Shown in pieces: positions 30,839-42,200 of a stretch of DNA of 64,000 nucleotides (within the stretch, counting starts at the first letter, position 1; every line of letters begins with the position of its first letter). The position numbers and the translations under genes were made by a program. The stretch is from Epithemia pelagica. Its lineage: Eukaryota; Bacillariophyta; Bacillariophyceae; Surirellales; Surirellaceae. The notes under the pieces are model-generated. The model saw only the letters and a program-made list of their open reading frames with translations, made no database searches and was not told the origin of the DNA. Location of the stretch: positions 1,426,001 through 1,490,000 of the forward strand of contig OX337228.1 in assembly GCA_946965045.2 (NCBI GenBank), written 5' to 3'.

Positions 30839-31780
30839 CTATGCTGCATCTTGGAGGTTTGTTTGTCTGATTCGACGGCTACTGCTCTTGCTTCGTCGGC
30901 CCAAGCCCCGCCGACCAGGTTTGGGTTCTTGTTGTTGTTGTCCTCCTCCATTGTTTTTGGCGGGACCTCGAAACAGTTGGACCATGTAGAGTTTGCCATC
31001 GGATCCGCGCGCCGTTCCAACTCCAAATTCCCGAAATTGCTTGCCCAAAATATTCTTGGCGGCCGAGGAATTGGCGCTCACGGACTTGTTTCGTTGTGGT
31101 ACAGAGTCCTTGATGGAGGATGACAGTGCGGTGGTTGTCCCCATGGCTTGTTCATGCATCTCTTCCACACTGCTGCCACGTTGAATGTTTTCTCCCGCCT
31201 TGTCACTCAGGACCGTATCTTGCAAGTCGTTCAATGATTGGGCCGAATGAAAGAGTTCCTGGCGTTGTGCCATGTGTTGTGCGTGGAGCTGGCAGAGGGA
31301 ATCAAGCTGAACGTTGCGAACGAGACTGGATCGGCCACGCATGGCTCGTTCTTTGTTGACCAGTGTGTGGGCACTGCAGAACCCCAAACAGGCCCCCGGA
31401 AGTGTCAACATGTTTCGGCTCCCATTGTTGTTGTTGCTGCTGCCCGTACTGTGACTGCTACTTCCACTCCCCCGGCGGCTGGTGCTACTCATGCTGGTAC
31501 TGGTAGTGCTTGTAGTGGCGGGGCCATGAGTGCGGTGACCACCACCTCCAAGGTGGTGGTGATGGTGGCTGCTGGAGTTGTCCACATCCAAAGGCTTCTC
31601 CTTCATATCCTCCTCGTTCTTCTTTTTGTGAGTCGTCTGCTTGTCAGTGTCGAGTTTGGAGCTTTGGCGAAACAGGTTGAACTTCATGGACCGTAGCAAG
31701 CGTCGAGAACGGCTCCTTTCTTCCACGGCACCATCCATCTCGGTGGATTCTTTCTCGGTGGCTCTTCGTAAACTCTTCAT
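30839..31780 (-). CDS. CAP/SCP-domain protein with basic tails
   Basis: The 313-residue protein has a Ser/His/Gly-rich N-terminal half and a CAP (SCP/PR-1-like) domain at about residues 135-275. Family marks are the opening HTLVNKERAMRG, the helix LDSLCQLHAQHMAQRQELFHS with its His, the AGENIQRG motif, and the closing KNILGKQFREFGVGTAR...LYMVQLF. These correspond to CAP1-CAP4 signatures. CAP proteins are usually secreted, often binding sterols or lipids, but no signal peptide is visible here; the N-terminus is charged (MKSLRRATEKEST). Either an upstream exon carries the signal, or this is an intracellular member like GLIPR2. The C-terminus is strongly basic. Confidence 0.75.
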   Translation of the reverse strand: MKSLRRATEKESTEMDGAVEERSRSRRLLRSMKFNLFRQSSKLDTDKQTTHKKKNEEDMKEKPLDVDNSSSHHHHHLGGGGHRTHGPATTSTTSTSMSSTSRRGSGSSSHSTGSSNNNNGSRNMLTLPGACLGFCSAHTLVNKERAMRGRSSLVRNVQLDSLCQLHAQHMAQRQELFHSAQSLNDLQDTVLSDKAGENIQRGSSVEEMHEQAMGTTTALSSSIKDSVPQRNKSVSANSSAAKNILGKQFREFGVGTARGSDGKLYMVQLFRGPAKNNGGGQQQQEPKPGRRGLGRRSKSSSRRIRQTNLQDAA

Positions 31781-32883
31781 CTTGAATGGCTTGGGTTGGA
31801 TCGGAAGATGAGGTCGAATCGAAACCAGTCAATGAAAATCAAGCTGATGCTTTATGGTGTCGATGGATATTGTGGAAAATGATTATTGAACAAGCACCCA
31901 GAACCACAACACCACCACACAACAAAGACAACAACCCACAATGTCGCGGTCTCACTCGTCTTCGCTCAATCTTTTAGAACAGTGTGTGCAATCTCTGGAC
32001 TTTTGGATCACCAGCGTGTCGTGTCGTTTGTGTACTTCCGAAAGCAACTGCTGTACGAAGCGTGAGAAGAGCGACATTTCACGATTTGTCCGCAGAAAAA
32101 GCCTCATCGGTTATGTTTGGATCCGTCTCGTATAAACTTTAAATTTGGAACATTTCTCATTCGCTGAGGTTTCACTGGAACCCTGCATGCGTTCAAGGAG
32201 ATCCCCCGGATGCTCCCCCTTTTTACAACCCAGCAGCAAGGACAAGACAAACTCTGTTTCACAGTATAAAAATAGAACCCCCTCCCACTGGAAATTTTTG
32301 GGTCGCTCGCCCAACACGTCATGCCGAAAATAATTTTCCCCCATGGTGATTTCATGGGCAACTCGCCTTGGCAATGTTCATGCAAATGGAAGAGAAGGTG
32401 ATGGAAATACGGAGCTACTACTATTCAAACATCCTTCCATTGGTAGTCTTGTTACCTTTACACCCATTCAAATTTCCCCGTCGAATGCTATGTGGCTGAT
32501 TTTCTGTAACGACAGCAAAAGATCTTTTGGGGATTGCGTGGGTCGTCGCTCGTTGTTTCCGTGCCGCGCTCGTATTGTAGATGCACGGACATTGAGACAA
32601 CAATTGGAGGAGTACATCATCGACGGGCACCAATCTTTTCCGCCTACCGTAATCTGGTATACGAGATGCTTCCGGATCCGGAGTGGAGTAAATTGTCTTG
32701 TGTGTGCCTAGTGCCTACACGAGTTGGAGGACGCTTCACGCAAAGCTACCTACTCAAACTGCAGCTATTGTATGGTGAATGATTGACCGGTTCCCATTCG
32801 TGGGGCAAGGCCTCCCCCCACCACTCACCAACAGTCATGCGCATCTCACGCACACTGACAAACACCACAGGAAAAGAACCACC
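31781..32883. other. Intergenic region, no supported gene
   Basis: About 1.1 kb between divergently transcribed genes. Open frames up to 122 codons occur on both strands (for example 32343-32711) but show no motif, repeat or splice pattern that would support translation. It should hold two promoters. Confidence 0.4.
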
Positions 32884-34023
32884 ATGGCACAGCAGCAACC
32901 GGTCGCCGCGGCAGGGTTCAAACGAAGTCGTGCCTTATGGGACAAGGCCTTGCGCGTATCACATCCCACATGGACCTTGGCCGTTCGTAGTTATTTGCAA
33001 GCCGTATTGTACGAAGTACAACCCCTTCGATGGTCGCAATGGACTCGCGATGTCGGCCGACCCCTCCAACGCCAAGTGGCACAGTTGGGACAGTCCCTGT
33101 CGTATCATGTAGGCAAGGAGGAGGGACGTGAGCAGATTCGTCAAGCGTGTCGTCGTGTCGGGGACTTTGTCGGGAGCATTTCGCGTCGTCACTGGATGTA
33201 CTTGGGTGGTGCGGCCGTGTATTACAGTCTCGTGCGATGGATTCATGGGCAGTGGGAATTGGGACCGGTCGTGCTCATGACAAGTGCCTTGATTGCCATT
33301 TTTACCATTGGATTGGACGACGACAACAATCGAGATGGAGTGTCGGCCTATGCCGTGTTCAATCGAGGATTTCAACGATTGTTGGGCTCTGTCAATGAAC
33401 AAGACTTGTTGGCCCAACATGTTGGCGGTGGTGGCATGATGATGAATCTCATGGCGGCGGGTCGTGGCAATGACCAAGAGATTCCCGACTGGAATCCTGC
33501 ACAAGAAGAAGAAGAAGAAGAAGAAGAAGAAGAAGAAGAGGATTCCGACCAGGAGAATGTTCCGCGACCGGGGTTGCGTCGTCGTCGTCCTCGACCCGCA
33601 CCACGGCAAGAAAACGACGAACCGGAGCATGGCCCAGGAGGAGAACAAGCGAATAGACCACCACCACAACAACAACAACCACCACCGGTTCGTCGTCGTG
33701 GCAAAAAGGGACGTCGCCGTGCCAATTTGGAACAACGTCAAGAATTGCGACGACAACGCGATGCCGCACGAGCCATGGGATTTCAAGAACCACCACAACA
33801 AGCCGACCAACAACAAGCCGACCAACAGGACTGGGAGGAGTGGCAGTTGGTCAATCAAGCCGCGCTCGAGCAATTGCACCCGGCGGCGCACGAATTGGAA
33901 CAATGGCGCGAACAAGAAGAAGAAGAAGACGACGAACAGGAAGGCATGGGAGAAATGGAACTGAATGATGCGGACGAACCAACAGAAGAAGAAGAAGTTG
34001 GCGTGGAGGATGTCAATCCATAG
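32884..34023 (+). CDS. SAYSvFN-domain membrane protein with long acidic/Gln-rich tail
   Basis: The 379-residue protein starts at the ATG in CCACCATGGC (32884). After an amphipathic N-terminus comes a hydrophobic hairpin (about residues 105-145, MYLGGAAVYYSLVRW and LGPVVLMTSALIAIFTIGL). This is followed at once by DGVSAYAVFNRGFQRLLGSVNEQDLLAQHVGGG, which matches the SAYSvFN domain (SAYSVFN then a G-x-hydrophobic segment). The human member SAYSD1 sits at the ER translocon and senses UFMylated stalled ribosomes; membrane plus domain layout agrees with that. Beyond residue 200 the protein is low complexity: a 13-residue Glu run coded by GAA repeats (33505-33543), Arg/Pro and Gln stretches, and an acidic C-terminus. 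That tail is not part of the family. Confidence 0.78.
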   Translation: MAQQQPVAAAGFKRSRALWDKALRVSHPTWTLAVRSYLQAVLYEVQPLRWSQWTRDVGRPLQRQVAQLGQSLSYHVGKEEGREQIRQACRRVGDFVGSISRRHWMYLGGAAVYYSLVRWIHGQWELGPVVLMTSALIAIFTIGLDDDNNRDGVSAYAVFNRGFQRLLGSVNEQDLLAQHVGGGGMMMNLMAAGRGNDQEIPDWNPAQEEEEEEEEEEEEDSDQENVPRPGLRRRRPRPAPRQENDEPEHGPGGEQANRPPPQQQQPPPVRRRGKKGRRRANLEQRQELRRQRDAARAMGFQEPPQQADQQQADQQDWEEWQLVNQAALEQLHPAAHELEQWREQEEEEDDEQEGMGEMELNDADEPTEEEEVGVEDVNP

Positions 34024-34304
34024 GAGGGAACCCCAGCCACAACAGCAGCAGCAAGAATACAGGACCCCTGGCTCGCTTCCAACAAACAAAAGCTATCATT
34101 GGCATGAAAGATTCTCCGCCTTCTACCTAGTATGAGTGTTGGTTCAGTAGTAACGAATCTAGAAACAGTGTGTTATTGTTTTACTCTATGTGTATATAAC
34201 GTTGGAAGGTGCCACACACACATTCCTCTCTTTTGGTTGTATCGGTCAGCTGGGTTTGAAGTTTGAAAGAGAAGTGTGCGCGTACCGAACTGTCGTCCTC
34301 CTCC

Positions 34305-36039
34305 TCATGGATGCGGAGCCGGTGGGTGATATGGGTGGTGTGCTACCGAACGAGGAGTACTAGTATGTGGAACCACGGCACGGGTCGACGGTTGTTGCCA
34401 ATCGACTCGGGACATGGATCCACACACGGGACATAGAATAATGGGAATGTTGGGACAATGTTCAAATTGCAACAATTGTCCACAGACCATACAATCCAAA
34501 ACAATCTTGGGTTGTTGTTGCTGCTGCTGTTGCTGCTGCTCGTGTTGTTGATTGATCGGAGCAGCACGACCATCCTGCCCATTTTGGTGAGGGAGATGGT
34601 TCGGATTAGCGGGTGCGTTGCTCGTCGAATGGGGGTGATGAATGGTTCTGGATGGTGACTGCACCCGGGCAGGATCATGCGAATCATTATTCGAACCATG
34701 AGCCATGGTGGAGGAGGAGAAGATGGCGGGATCGGATGCCGAAAGCATGGAGAGCGAACACGTGTTGGATGCTGGAAGGCCTTGCGATGGTGGGAGTGCG
34801 GATGGTTCTGGATGTTGTTGTTGGAGCAATCGCACCCAATGGTCGGTATCGTCGTCCTCCTCCTCCTTCCGTGCAGGGTGGGCCATGGCGGCTGGTGGTT
34901 TCGAATCCTCCTCTTGCTCGGCTGCGGCGGCGGTGGTGGTGGTTCGGTTTGGCGGGTGGTGGGAGGACGACACTGGTTCTGCTGCTTGTGGTTGTTGTTG
35001 TTGTTGTGCCAATCGCCATGCCGTGGCTTGATCTTGTTGTTCCTGTTCTTTTTGCGTCTTGTTGTGCCATTGAATGTGATCCCAAATCTCTTGTTGTTGT
35101 TGTTGCAACAATCCCCAAAAAGAGGCCGAGGCTGCGGCTGCTTCTTCTTGTTGTGGTTGTGGTTGTGAGGCATGAGGGGATGGAGCCGTAACAGGAGTGG
35201 GCCCATGAGGGACAAAGAAGGAGGACGAGGTGGACGAGTCCATGGGTGCGGCTTCGGCGGATGCAGCAACAGAGGCAGCAGCGGCGGCGGCCAATCGAGG
35301 ACGGCTCTTCTTCTTTGTGGTGCTCACACGAGGACGAGCCGGCAATTTTCGGTCTTGTTCTTCTTGTTGTTGTTCCAAAACGAGGGAGAATCCTCGCGAC
35401 AACAATTCCATGAATGGTTCTTCGGGGGGCGGCGAATGGAGGATGGAGCTAGTTTCCTGATGGTGGTGGTGGTAAGAGGGATTCTTGGCCTCGTGGTGGT
35501 GGCTCGTCTTGTTGTCGTCGTCGTCGTCTTCGGTCATCATGGGCGTGGGACCACGATCCTGGTGTTGTGGTTCGGCTAGTTTGACGTCTTGCGGCGATTC
35601 TTCTTGTTGTTCCCGGGAATCTTCGGTTTTGCGTCGTTTGAGACTGGGAAACTCCATGCTGGTCGTGGTCGTTGTAGTAGCAGTGGGTTCCGCGTGATCG
35701 CCCAATCGACTGCTCGTACTACTACTACTAGTAGTAGTACTGCCAGAGTGCTGGCTGGTACCACCACCACTGCTGTTGCTGTGGCTGCTATGGATGGAAA
35801 GATCCATACGGTTGTGATTCCGGTTCTTCTTGTTCTTGTTCTTGTTCTTGTTCTTGTTCACGTGTGGTGATGCCGATGCGGTGGATCCCGCCGTTGTAAT
35901 AGCAATACTATCGGTCGAGGAGGAGGATGGGGGTGGTGCTTTTTTTCGTTCTTGTGGTGGGTGCATTGGTTGGTCTTGTCGTCGTCCTTGTCCTTGCTGT
36001 GCTGGTTGTTGGTGTGGTGGTCGTGCCAAACGCAATGGC

Positions 36040-36080
<41 letters not shown>

Positions 36081-36875
36081 AGGTGAGGAACGGTTGTTGT
36101 CACGAGGAGGAGTCGTCTTCGTCTTTTGGCGGGGTGGTGGTGGTGGTTTTCGTTGGCGGGGTGGTTTCGGTTGCGGCTGCTGCTGTTGTTGTGGTTGTGG
36201 GATTCGCATGTATCTTTCAATGTGCCACACATCCATGGCATCGGTCAAGAGACAGGGATGGCGATGATAGGGACGGCGACGAGGACGAGACTGGCGACTT
36301 GGTTCTGGTTGTTCGTGTTGTTCTTGTTGTTGCAGACACTGTGCTCGCCGAAACCAAAGTTGCCATTGATCAAAGGCCGTGGGTGATGGGGTACTTGTCG
36401 TCGTGGGGGCGGCCGAACCACTCGAAATGGAAATGGAAGCCGCCGAGGAAGTACACGACAAGGAGGAACCGCCCGATCCCGCCAAGAGCGTGGTGGAGGA
36501 GGAGGCCGACGACGACGACGAAGAGGAGAAGACCGTACTGTTGCTCGTCGTGACCGTCTTGCGGGACGAGGAGGATACCCAGTCGCTTCCACCACTATCA
36601 TCATTGTCCGGATGATTCACGTCTTGTTGTGGAGGAGGCTTGTTGTTACTACACCAATTCATGTTTGTTCGACCAGAAGAATGAGGATGAGTGGGTGTCG
36701 AGGAGGATGGTCTGGTTGTGGTTGTGCCGAGGGACGACGAATCCAAGTGAAACAACATGCTCTTGTTGTTGTTGTTCTTGTTCATGTTGTTCTTGTGGTG
36801 TAATGGTTGTTGTGGTGTCGTGTGTACATGTGGGTGTTGGTGCTGCGACAAATCCATGATTGAAACAGCACTCAT
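34305..36875 (-). CDS. Gln/His/Ser/Pro-rich protein with C-terminal zinc ribbon
   Basis: The 856-residue open frame is almost wholly low complexity: poly-Gln, poly-Ser, His-Pro, Asn-Lys and Asp runs. One run of 12 Gln is coded by a pure CTG/CAG tract at 36041-36076. Near the C-terminus is the only ordered part, VLDCMVCGQLLQFEHCPNIPIILCPVCGSM, a four-Cys zinc ribbon of the CxxC...CxxC type, reminiscent of LSD1-type plant fingers. Composition suggests a nuclear or condensate-forming regulator, which is inference. Because the DNA is repeat-rich, several other frames also stay open (for example on the plus strand at 34613-35191); the minus frame is preferred because it is by far the longest and ends in the zinc ribbon. 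Confidence 0.65.
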
Positions 36876-39246
36876 TGTGTGGATTTGTTGTTCGTGTTGG
36901 TTGGTTGGTTGCTTGATTGGGGCCTCTCTCTAGTATAAATCTGAGAATGACACACGTCTTGATTCAACCTCCACACACATGTACCAAGCGATCAATATTC
37001 TAGAGACCACACTCCCAATGGACCACCACACGGTCCACAAAGGAGCAACAGCAAGTACTAGGTATAGAAGAAACGAAGGGCGTGGAGGCGGTGGAGTTAT
37101 CGTCGTAGATCCGCCTCCTCTCCACCGAATCATCCAGGGATCATACTTTTTCTTTGGTAGCGTGTGAGTCGATGGACGCTCTCTGGCAAGGATGGGAGAG
37201 AAGGGCAGAGAGGAGGCGGGTATTCAGGACCTTGATTCGTATGTACGAGCATCATCTGTGTTTCGGTGTGCTTGTTCCCTCTCTCGTTTCGTTTTTGCGT
37301 GAGAGCAAAAAGTCTGGGTCACAATTCGGCCTCAGGGATATTCTTACCGATACAATAGCCCCTGGGTATGGCAAGGATCGCCCCTTCAACAAGCCCTACA
37401 CTCTTTTTCAAACCCCACCAAGATGAAGGATTACGCAGAACCCACGAAACTGCTTGCGTAATGAGGATTGTACGCTCGGTATTCCTTGTGGGGAACCAGG
37501 GGCTATTGTATCAAGGTTTCATTCTCATTCCCATGGGCAGTATTGGAAGAGCCAACACGATTTCATCGAACCATGAACACGCCCAATGCAAAAAAGCGTT
37601 GTTCGATCCGAGATGACTGGCAATGATGACTGCGTGTCGTTCTTCCTTACGAGCTCGTCTACGAGAAAAAACAATAAATAATCGGATTCGGAAGTCATTG
37701 AGATTTATGTGAAAATCATCGGAAGGTGCAACCAGGACTCAACCATGAACCACAAGTCGATTGGATCCTGTGTGGTCCCGCCGTGCTCCACACACAAAAA
37801 GTCACAACACAAAGGAACGATCCTACAACAAGAGTGACTCAAACGCGTTCCACAGTGTGTTGTTTGCGCCGTGGTTCTTTGACACTGGACCTGTAGTCAC
37901 ACGACACGAGTCGTCTCCGGTCGACGACAAGCGCCTCCTCCTCCTCCTCCTCCTCCTTCTCCTATTGTTCCTCACTGCATTCATCAAAACAGTGACACAA
38001 CACACAACAACAACTCCCACAGCGCGCGCAAGAGCAAAAGAGTCATTCTCCTTTTCTTCTGGATGACACACGTCGACTGGATTGGAGGATGATCCCGTGA
38101 CGATAACGACGACGACGACGACGACGCGCTTTTGTGGCGGATCAAACCCTGTTCGTTGTGCCACACACGAACAACTCTTGTGTCCACAACACAACTCACG
38201 CATCACATTATTTGATACAGTGTCCTCCTCCCTCCCTCTCTCCAAAGAAACGCGTGAGATGGCATGCAGGATACGACAGACGCCCCGTGGACACAAACGT
38301 CAACCGTCGAAACACTTGTTCTCTGGACTGGATTCATTGGAGCCCCACCGTCTTACCCCGTTTTTCTCAGTTGTCCTCTCTCTCTCTCTCTCTCTCTCTC
38401 TCAGTGTACTCGTGCTGTGGTGGTCCCGTCGTCGTAGTATATATACCTTTGCAGGCGCTCACGGTTTGCACCCCGCTGCATCGAAAAAGTGGTACTCGGG
38501 GCTTGGGGGAGATGAATGACGGGGGTGTTGTGTTGTGCTGCGTTCGAGTTTCCAGCTCTCCAGCACCGGATCCACGGCGAGAGAACCTTCGCAATGGCAG
38601 TGTTGTGTGCTGTACAAATACACGAGATCTACTTCTAGTTTCGTGATTGGAAATTCGCATCGTTTGCTTTCTCAACATTATAGTGGCCGTGTGGTCGAGA
38701 AACTTGAGACTAGAGGTAGTAGACAATGGATGCCTGATTCGTAGGAGTCCCAGCGTTTGACTCTAGAGTAGACTCCTCATAAACTACCTTCTCCTCTTGA
38801 TAGTTCGAGCTACTCATCCTTAGCTACTACTCCTAGAGAGGAGAGATAGAGGTAGACTTCTAGCTAGAGAGAGCTCTAGCTAGGAGTAGTTGAAGAAGAG
38901 GTAGGGGGACACGTGTGGTGTGCGTCGAACCCAACGGTCTCGATACGGGATCTGTCTGCCCCGCGCACCGCCTCATTGCCATTCTGCCACACGACCACCA
39001 GCCTCTCTCATTGTTCTCATGTCATCAGCTTTCTCAAGAGGTGCTGATTGAAAGCAACAACGCAGCCCTTGAACCTCTCTTATCTTAGCTTCTTGGAAGA
39101 AGCTCGGAAAATTGACGGCGGATCAGCAACCGTTCTTCGATTTTCGTGTTTGTTTCTTATTCTTCCTTCCTTCCTTTTGGTTGTCACACTTGTAGGTACC
39201 TCCGTAGTCTAACGTACACAAGTGCGGTATCCAATCTCCGTTCCAG
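36876..39246. other. Long intergenic region with microsatellites
   Basis: About 2.4 kb between divergent genes, without a supported gene. It holds a TCC-type run near 37936-37965, an ACG run near 38105-38127, and a pure TC run near 38376-38402. Between 38745 and 38890 there are several CTAG-rich words, including the recurrent CTAGGAGTAGT at about 38879-38889 and ACTACTCCTAGAG near 38826. The final 200 bp before 39247 are pyrimidine-rich and probably contain the promoter of the SP-RING gene. Confidence 0.5.
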
Positions 39247-42200
39247 ATGACGAGAACGAGAAAGGCGAAAGCAAAAAGGAAAAATGTCCTTAATACGAGT
39301 CGCCATCAATCGATGTGCTCAACGGCGGGAGGTGGTGTATCGGACGAACAGGCAGCTCGACAATGGGATCGAATTATTCGCTGTCGTTACTGTCAATCCA
39401 AAAATCTGAGCGAAAGTCAGATCCAATCACTGCTGAAGGAGGCTCCCCTTCATGAAGCTTCCTTATTGAGAATCGAGAAAGGAGATTGGCACAATCATTT
39501 GCTCCATTTTGCCCAGTTCCACGTCCAACGCTGCAATGGACCACAAAAACCTCGAATTCGTCGTCAAAGTTTTGAAGTTCTGAGAGTGCTGTTTGCCAAA
39601 TTGGATGAAGCACTGGAAATTCCGCGAGCATTGGCTCGACAGAAGCGCAGCATGGAGGAAACAACTGTGGTCCATGATACGCAGAAGAAGAAGAATGCAC
39701 CGAAGGATCCTACTTTTGCGCGGAATCTTACCAACCAGGATAGTACCTCCACTCAGGAAACGGGGCCTCACTCGAACAGTAGTAAACAAGTAGACACGGA
39801 ACGTTCAGGTGCGGGGAACCACCGCGGCTATGCTATAGCGGCAAAACCGGCAGCCAAGAATCCGATGGTTTCTAATGCGAGGACAACGGGTCCATCGGCA
39901 CTTGGCCGAGGAAGACATGCCACCTTGCCAGCATGGATGACAAGAGAATCCACTGTTGGTACTTCTGCTGCTGCGACAAGTGCTGGTGGTGATAGTACCC
40001 ATCACTTAACTGCAGGCTCCAACAATGCGACCAGCCAAGCTGCTCACAAATCCAAGCCCGATGCACCACAACTCTCTGAAGCGCAAAATCGCAAACGAAG
40101 ACGAGAGGAAGAGAACGCCACAGATGTTGACCATCCGACGAAACAGACTGCCTCGATGGGGTCTCATTCATTGCCGAACCATGAAGATACGTCGTCGAAT
40201 AGACAGCCATCGCGCGTTGCAAACAGAAAACAAGCACCAACATCTGCTTTGGACTGGTCACCTTTGCAGCCCACGAAGAAGAAGAAAGTTCAAGAAGAGA
40301 CTGCTCCTTTGCCAAGTGCTTCATATCCTCATGACATTGGAAAGCAGGGTGATCCTATCCCCAAGAAGAAACGACGGAACTCAAATCAACCGTCGACAGA
40401 CACTGCGGCATCGCAAAAGTCCACTGTTCATGAAATGAATGCTCCCAGAGAGATGATCACGAAGAAACCACCGACAGTGAACCAGCCGGCGACAACTGCA
40501 GTGGCATCCAGAAATCCCACAACCCCTTATCCGAACGCGCACAGCGATAAGATACCCCCCAAACGACCCAACGGAACCCTCTCGAATCAACCGGCGAACA
40601 GTGCAGATACGTTCAAGAGATCTGTTGACCAGGCGTCCAAAAGTGTGCCTCTTAGGTCAAATTGGGGAGGAAAAGTGTCTTCAAATACCTACAAGAAGAA
40701 GCCCGACAAAACGTCTGATGTGGATCCTTTAAAGGTTCACGGCAGAGACGCCCCGTCAGACTGGGGGGCCGCGCGGTCTAGCAACAGCCACACCAGAACG
40801 AGTGCTAGTGTTCCTGTCGCGGCAACTTGGGGAGCAAAAGGGTCCCCAGAGACAAACAAGAAAAAAACTGGCTCACGTTTTGATGTGGCTCCTTCAAATG
40901 TTCACGGTAGCAATGCTGCATCAGACATGCGGAACGCACGGTCTAACAGCAGTCACACCAAAACCAGTACGAGTGTGTCTGTGGGATCAACGCTTGGAGC
41001 AAAAGGATCCTCAAATGCAACCAAGAAAACAGCTGGTACACATGTTGATGTGGCGGCTTCAAAGGTCCACGGTAGCCACGCTCCATCAGACTTGCGAGAT
41101 GCGCGGTCGAACAGTAGTCACGCCAAAACAAGTACGACTGTGTATGTAGGATCATCGTTAGGAACAAAAGGGCCCTCGAATGCAAACAAGAAAACGGCTG
41201 ACGCATATCAGGCTGTTGCGGCCTCCAAAGCGCACGTTGGCAGCTCATGCAATACGGTAGGTGTTGCATCCGCCGGGTCTTCCGACCAGGTTTCAAGCCT
41301 TCCATCGTCTAGCACAGTCACCAGACAACCGCCCAAGTACACACAATATTCCAGTTTGGTTCGTAAAGGGACTGCAGGGCCGGTGACAACTTCTTCTGCG
41401 GTAAGAAGTGACGGCAGGCAGCATGAATCGTCGACACGACGTAGCGACATTATCTCCCAAGCAAAGCACTGGGCGACGGAATACACCAAAAGTGCTCCAT
41501 CGGCAGCAAGGGCTGGAAGGAGCAATTCCACTGTAGCACCATTGTCGATGGGGTTGCGGGATATTGAGCCTTCGCAGTTGAATTCGGTACAAGGGGACAT
41601 GTCGAAGGGAATGTCGCAAGGCAGTGCAAGGACGTCGTCTGTCTCAAAGTTTACTCGAAACTCGGACAAGCTTCGTACAAAGACCCAGCATCAGAGAATA
41701 CTTGAAAACTATAATGATTTGAGGCAGGGCAAAGGGAAAGTGCATGTCCATGTTATAAGCGATGACTTGAAGAATCCATACGCTGCGTATGTTGCTTCCA
41801 ACAGACCGGCAGGGAGAAATGCGATGACTGTTGACATTAACCAACGAGCTTTGTCATTCAATGAGTTTCACGACACGATTTTGCGATTGTACAATTGGGA
41901 ACCGCAATGGCAGATTGATTGGGTTGCTCAAGTATCTGCCACGAGCAAGGTTGACGACACACGTGATAAGGCGACTACTTCAGCAGCACAATTGCGTGTG
42001 TCATTAGATGACCCGACTTGGTGCAACAGAGGAAAGGAGGCTTACCCGAAGGTCAATAGTGCGACGTGGGGAAACAGTGAAAAGACGCATATTCAAGCAA
42101 ACGAACATCGTTTGGTATTGATTGCAATTCCCTTAACTCCAAACAAAAAGAAGCGCGCTGACACTCATCTTTGGCCAAAAGGAACCTTCGTACAGATAAC

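Noticed and set aside
32343-32711. 122-codon plus-strand frame
   Set aside because: No recognisable domain; overlapping frames of similar length exist on both strands.
34613-35191. Plus-strand frame of 192 codons in the low-complexity gene
   Set aside because: Triplet repeats keep several frames open; this one is rich in Val/Trp/Arg with no ordered domain, while the minus frame is 856 codons and ends in a zinc ribbon.
37935-38402. CRISPR-like or regulatory repeat array
   Set aside because: The repeats are simple TCC, ACG and TC microsatellites without spacers, and the genome is eukaryotic.
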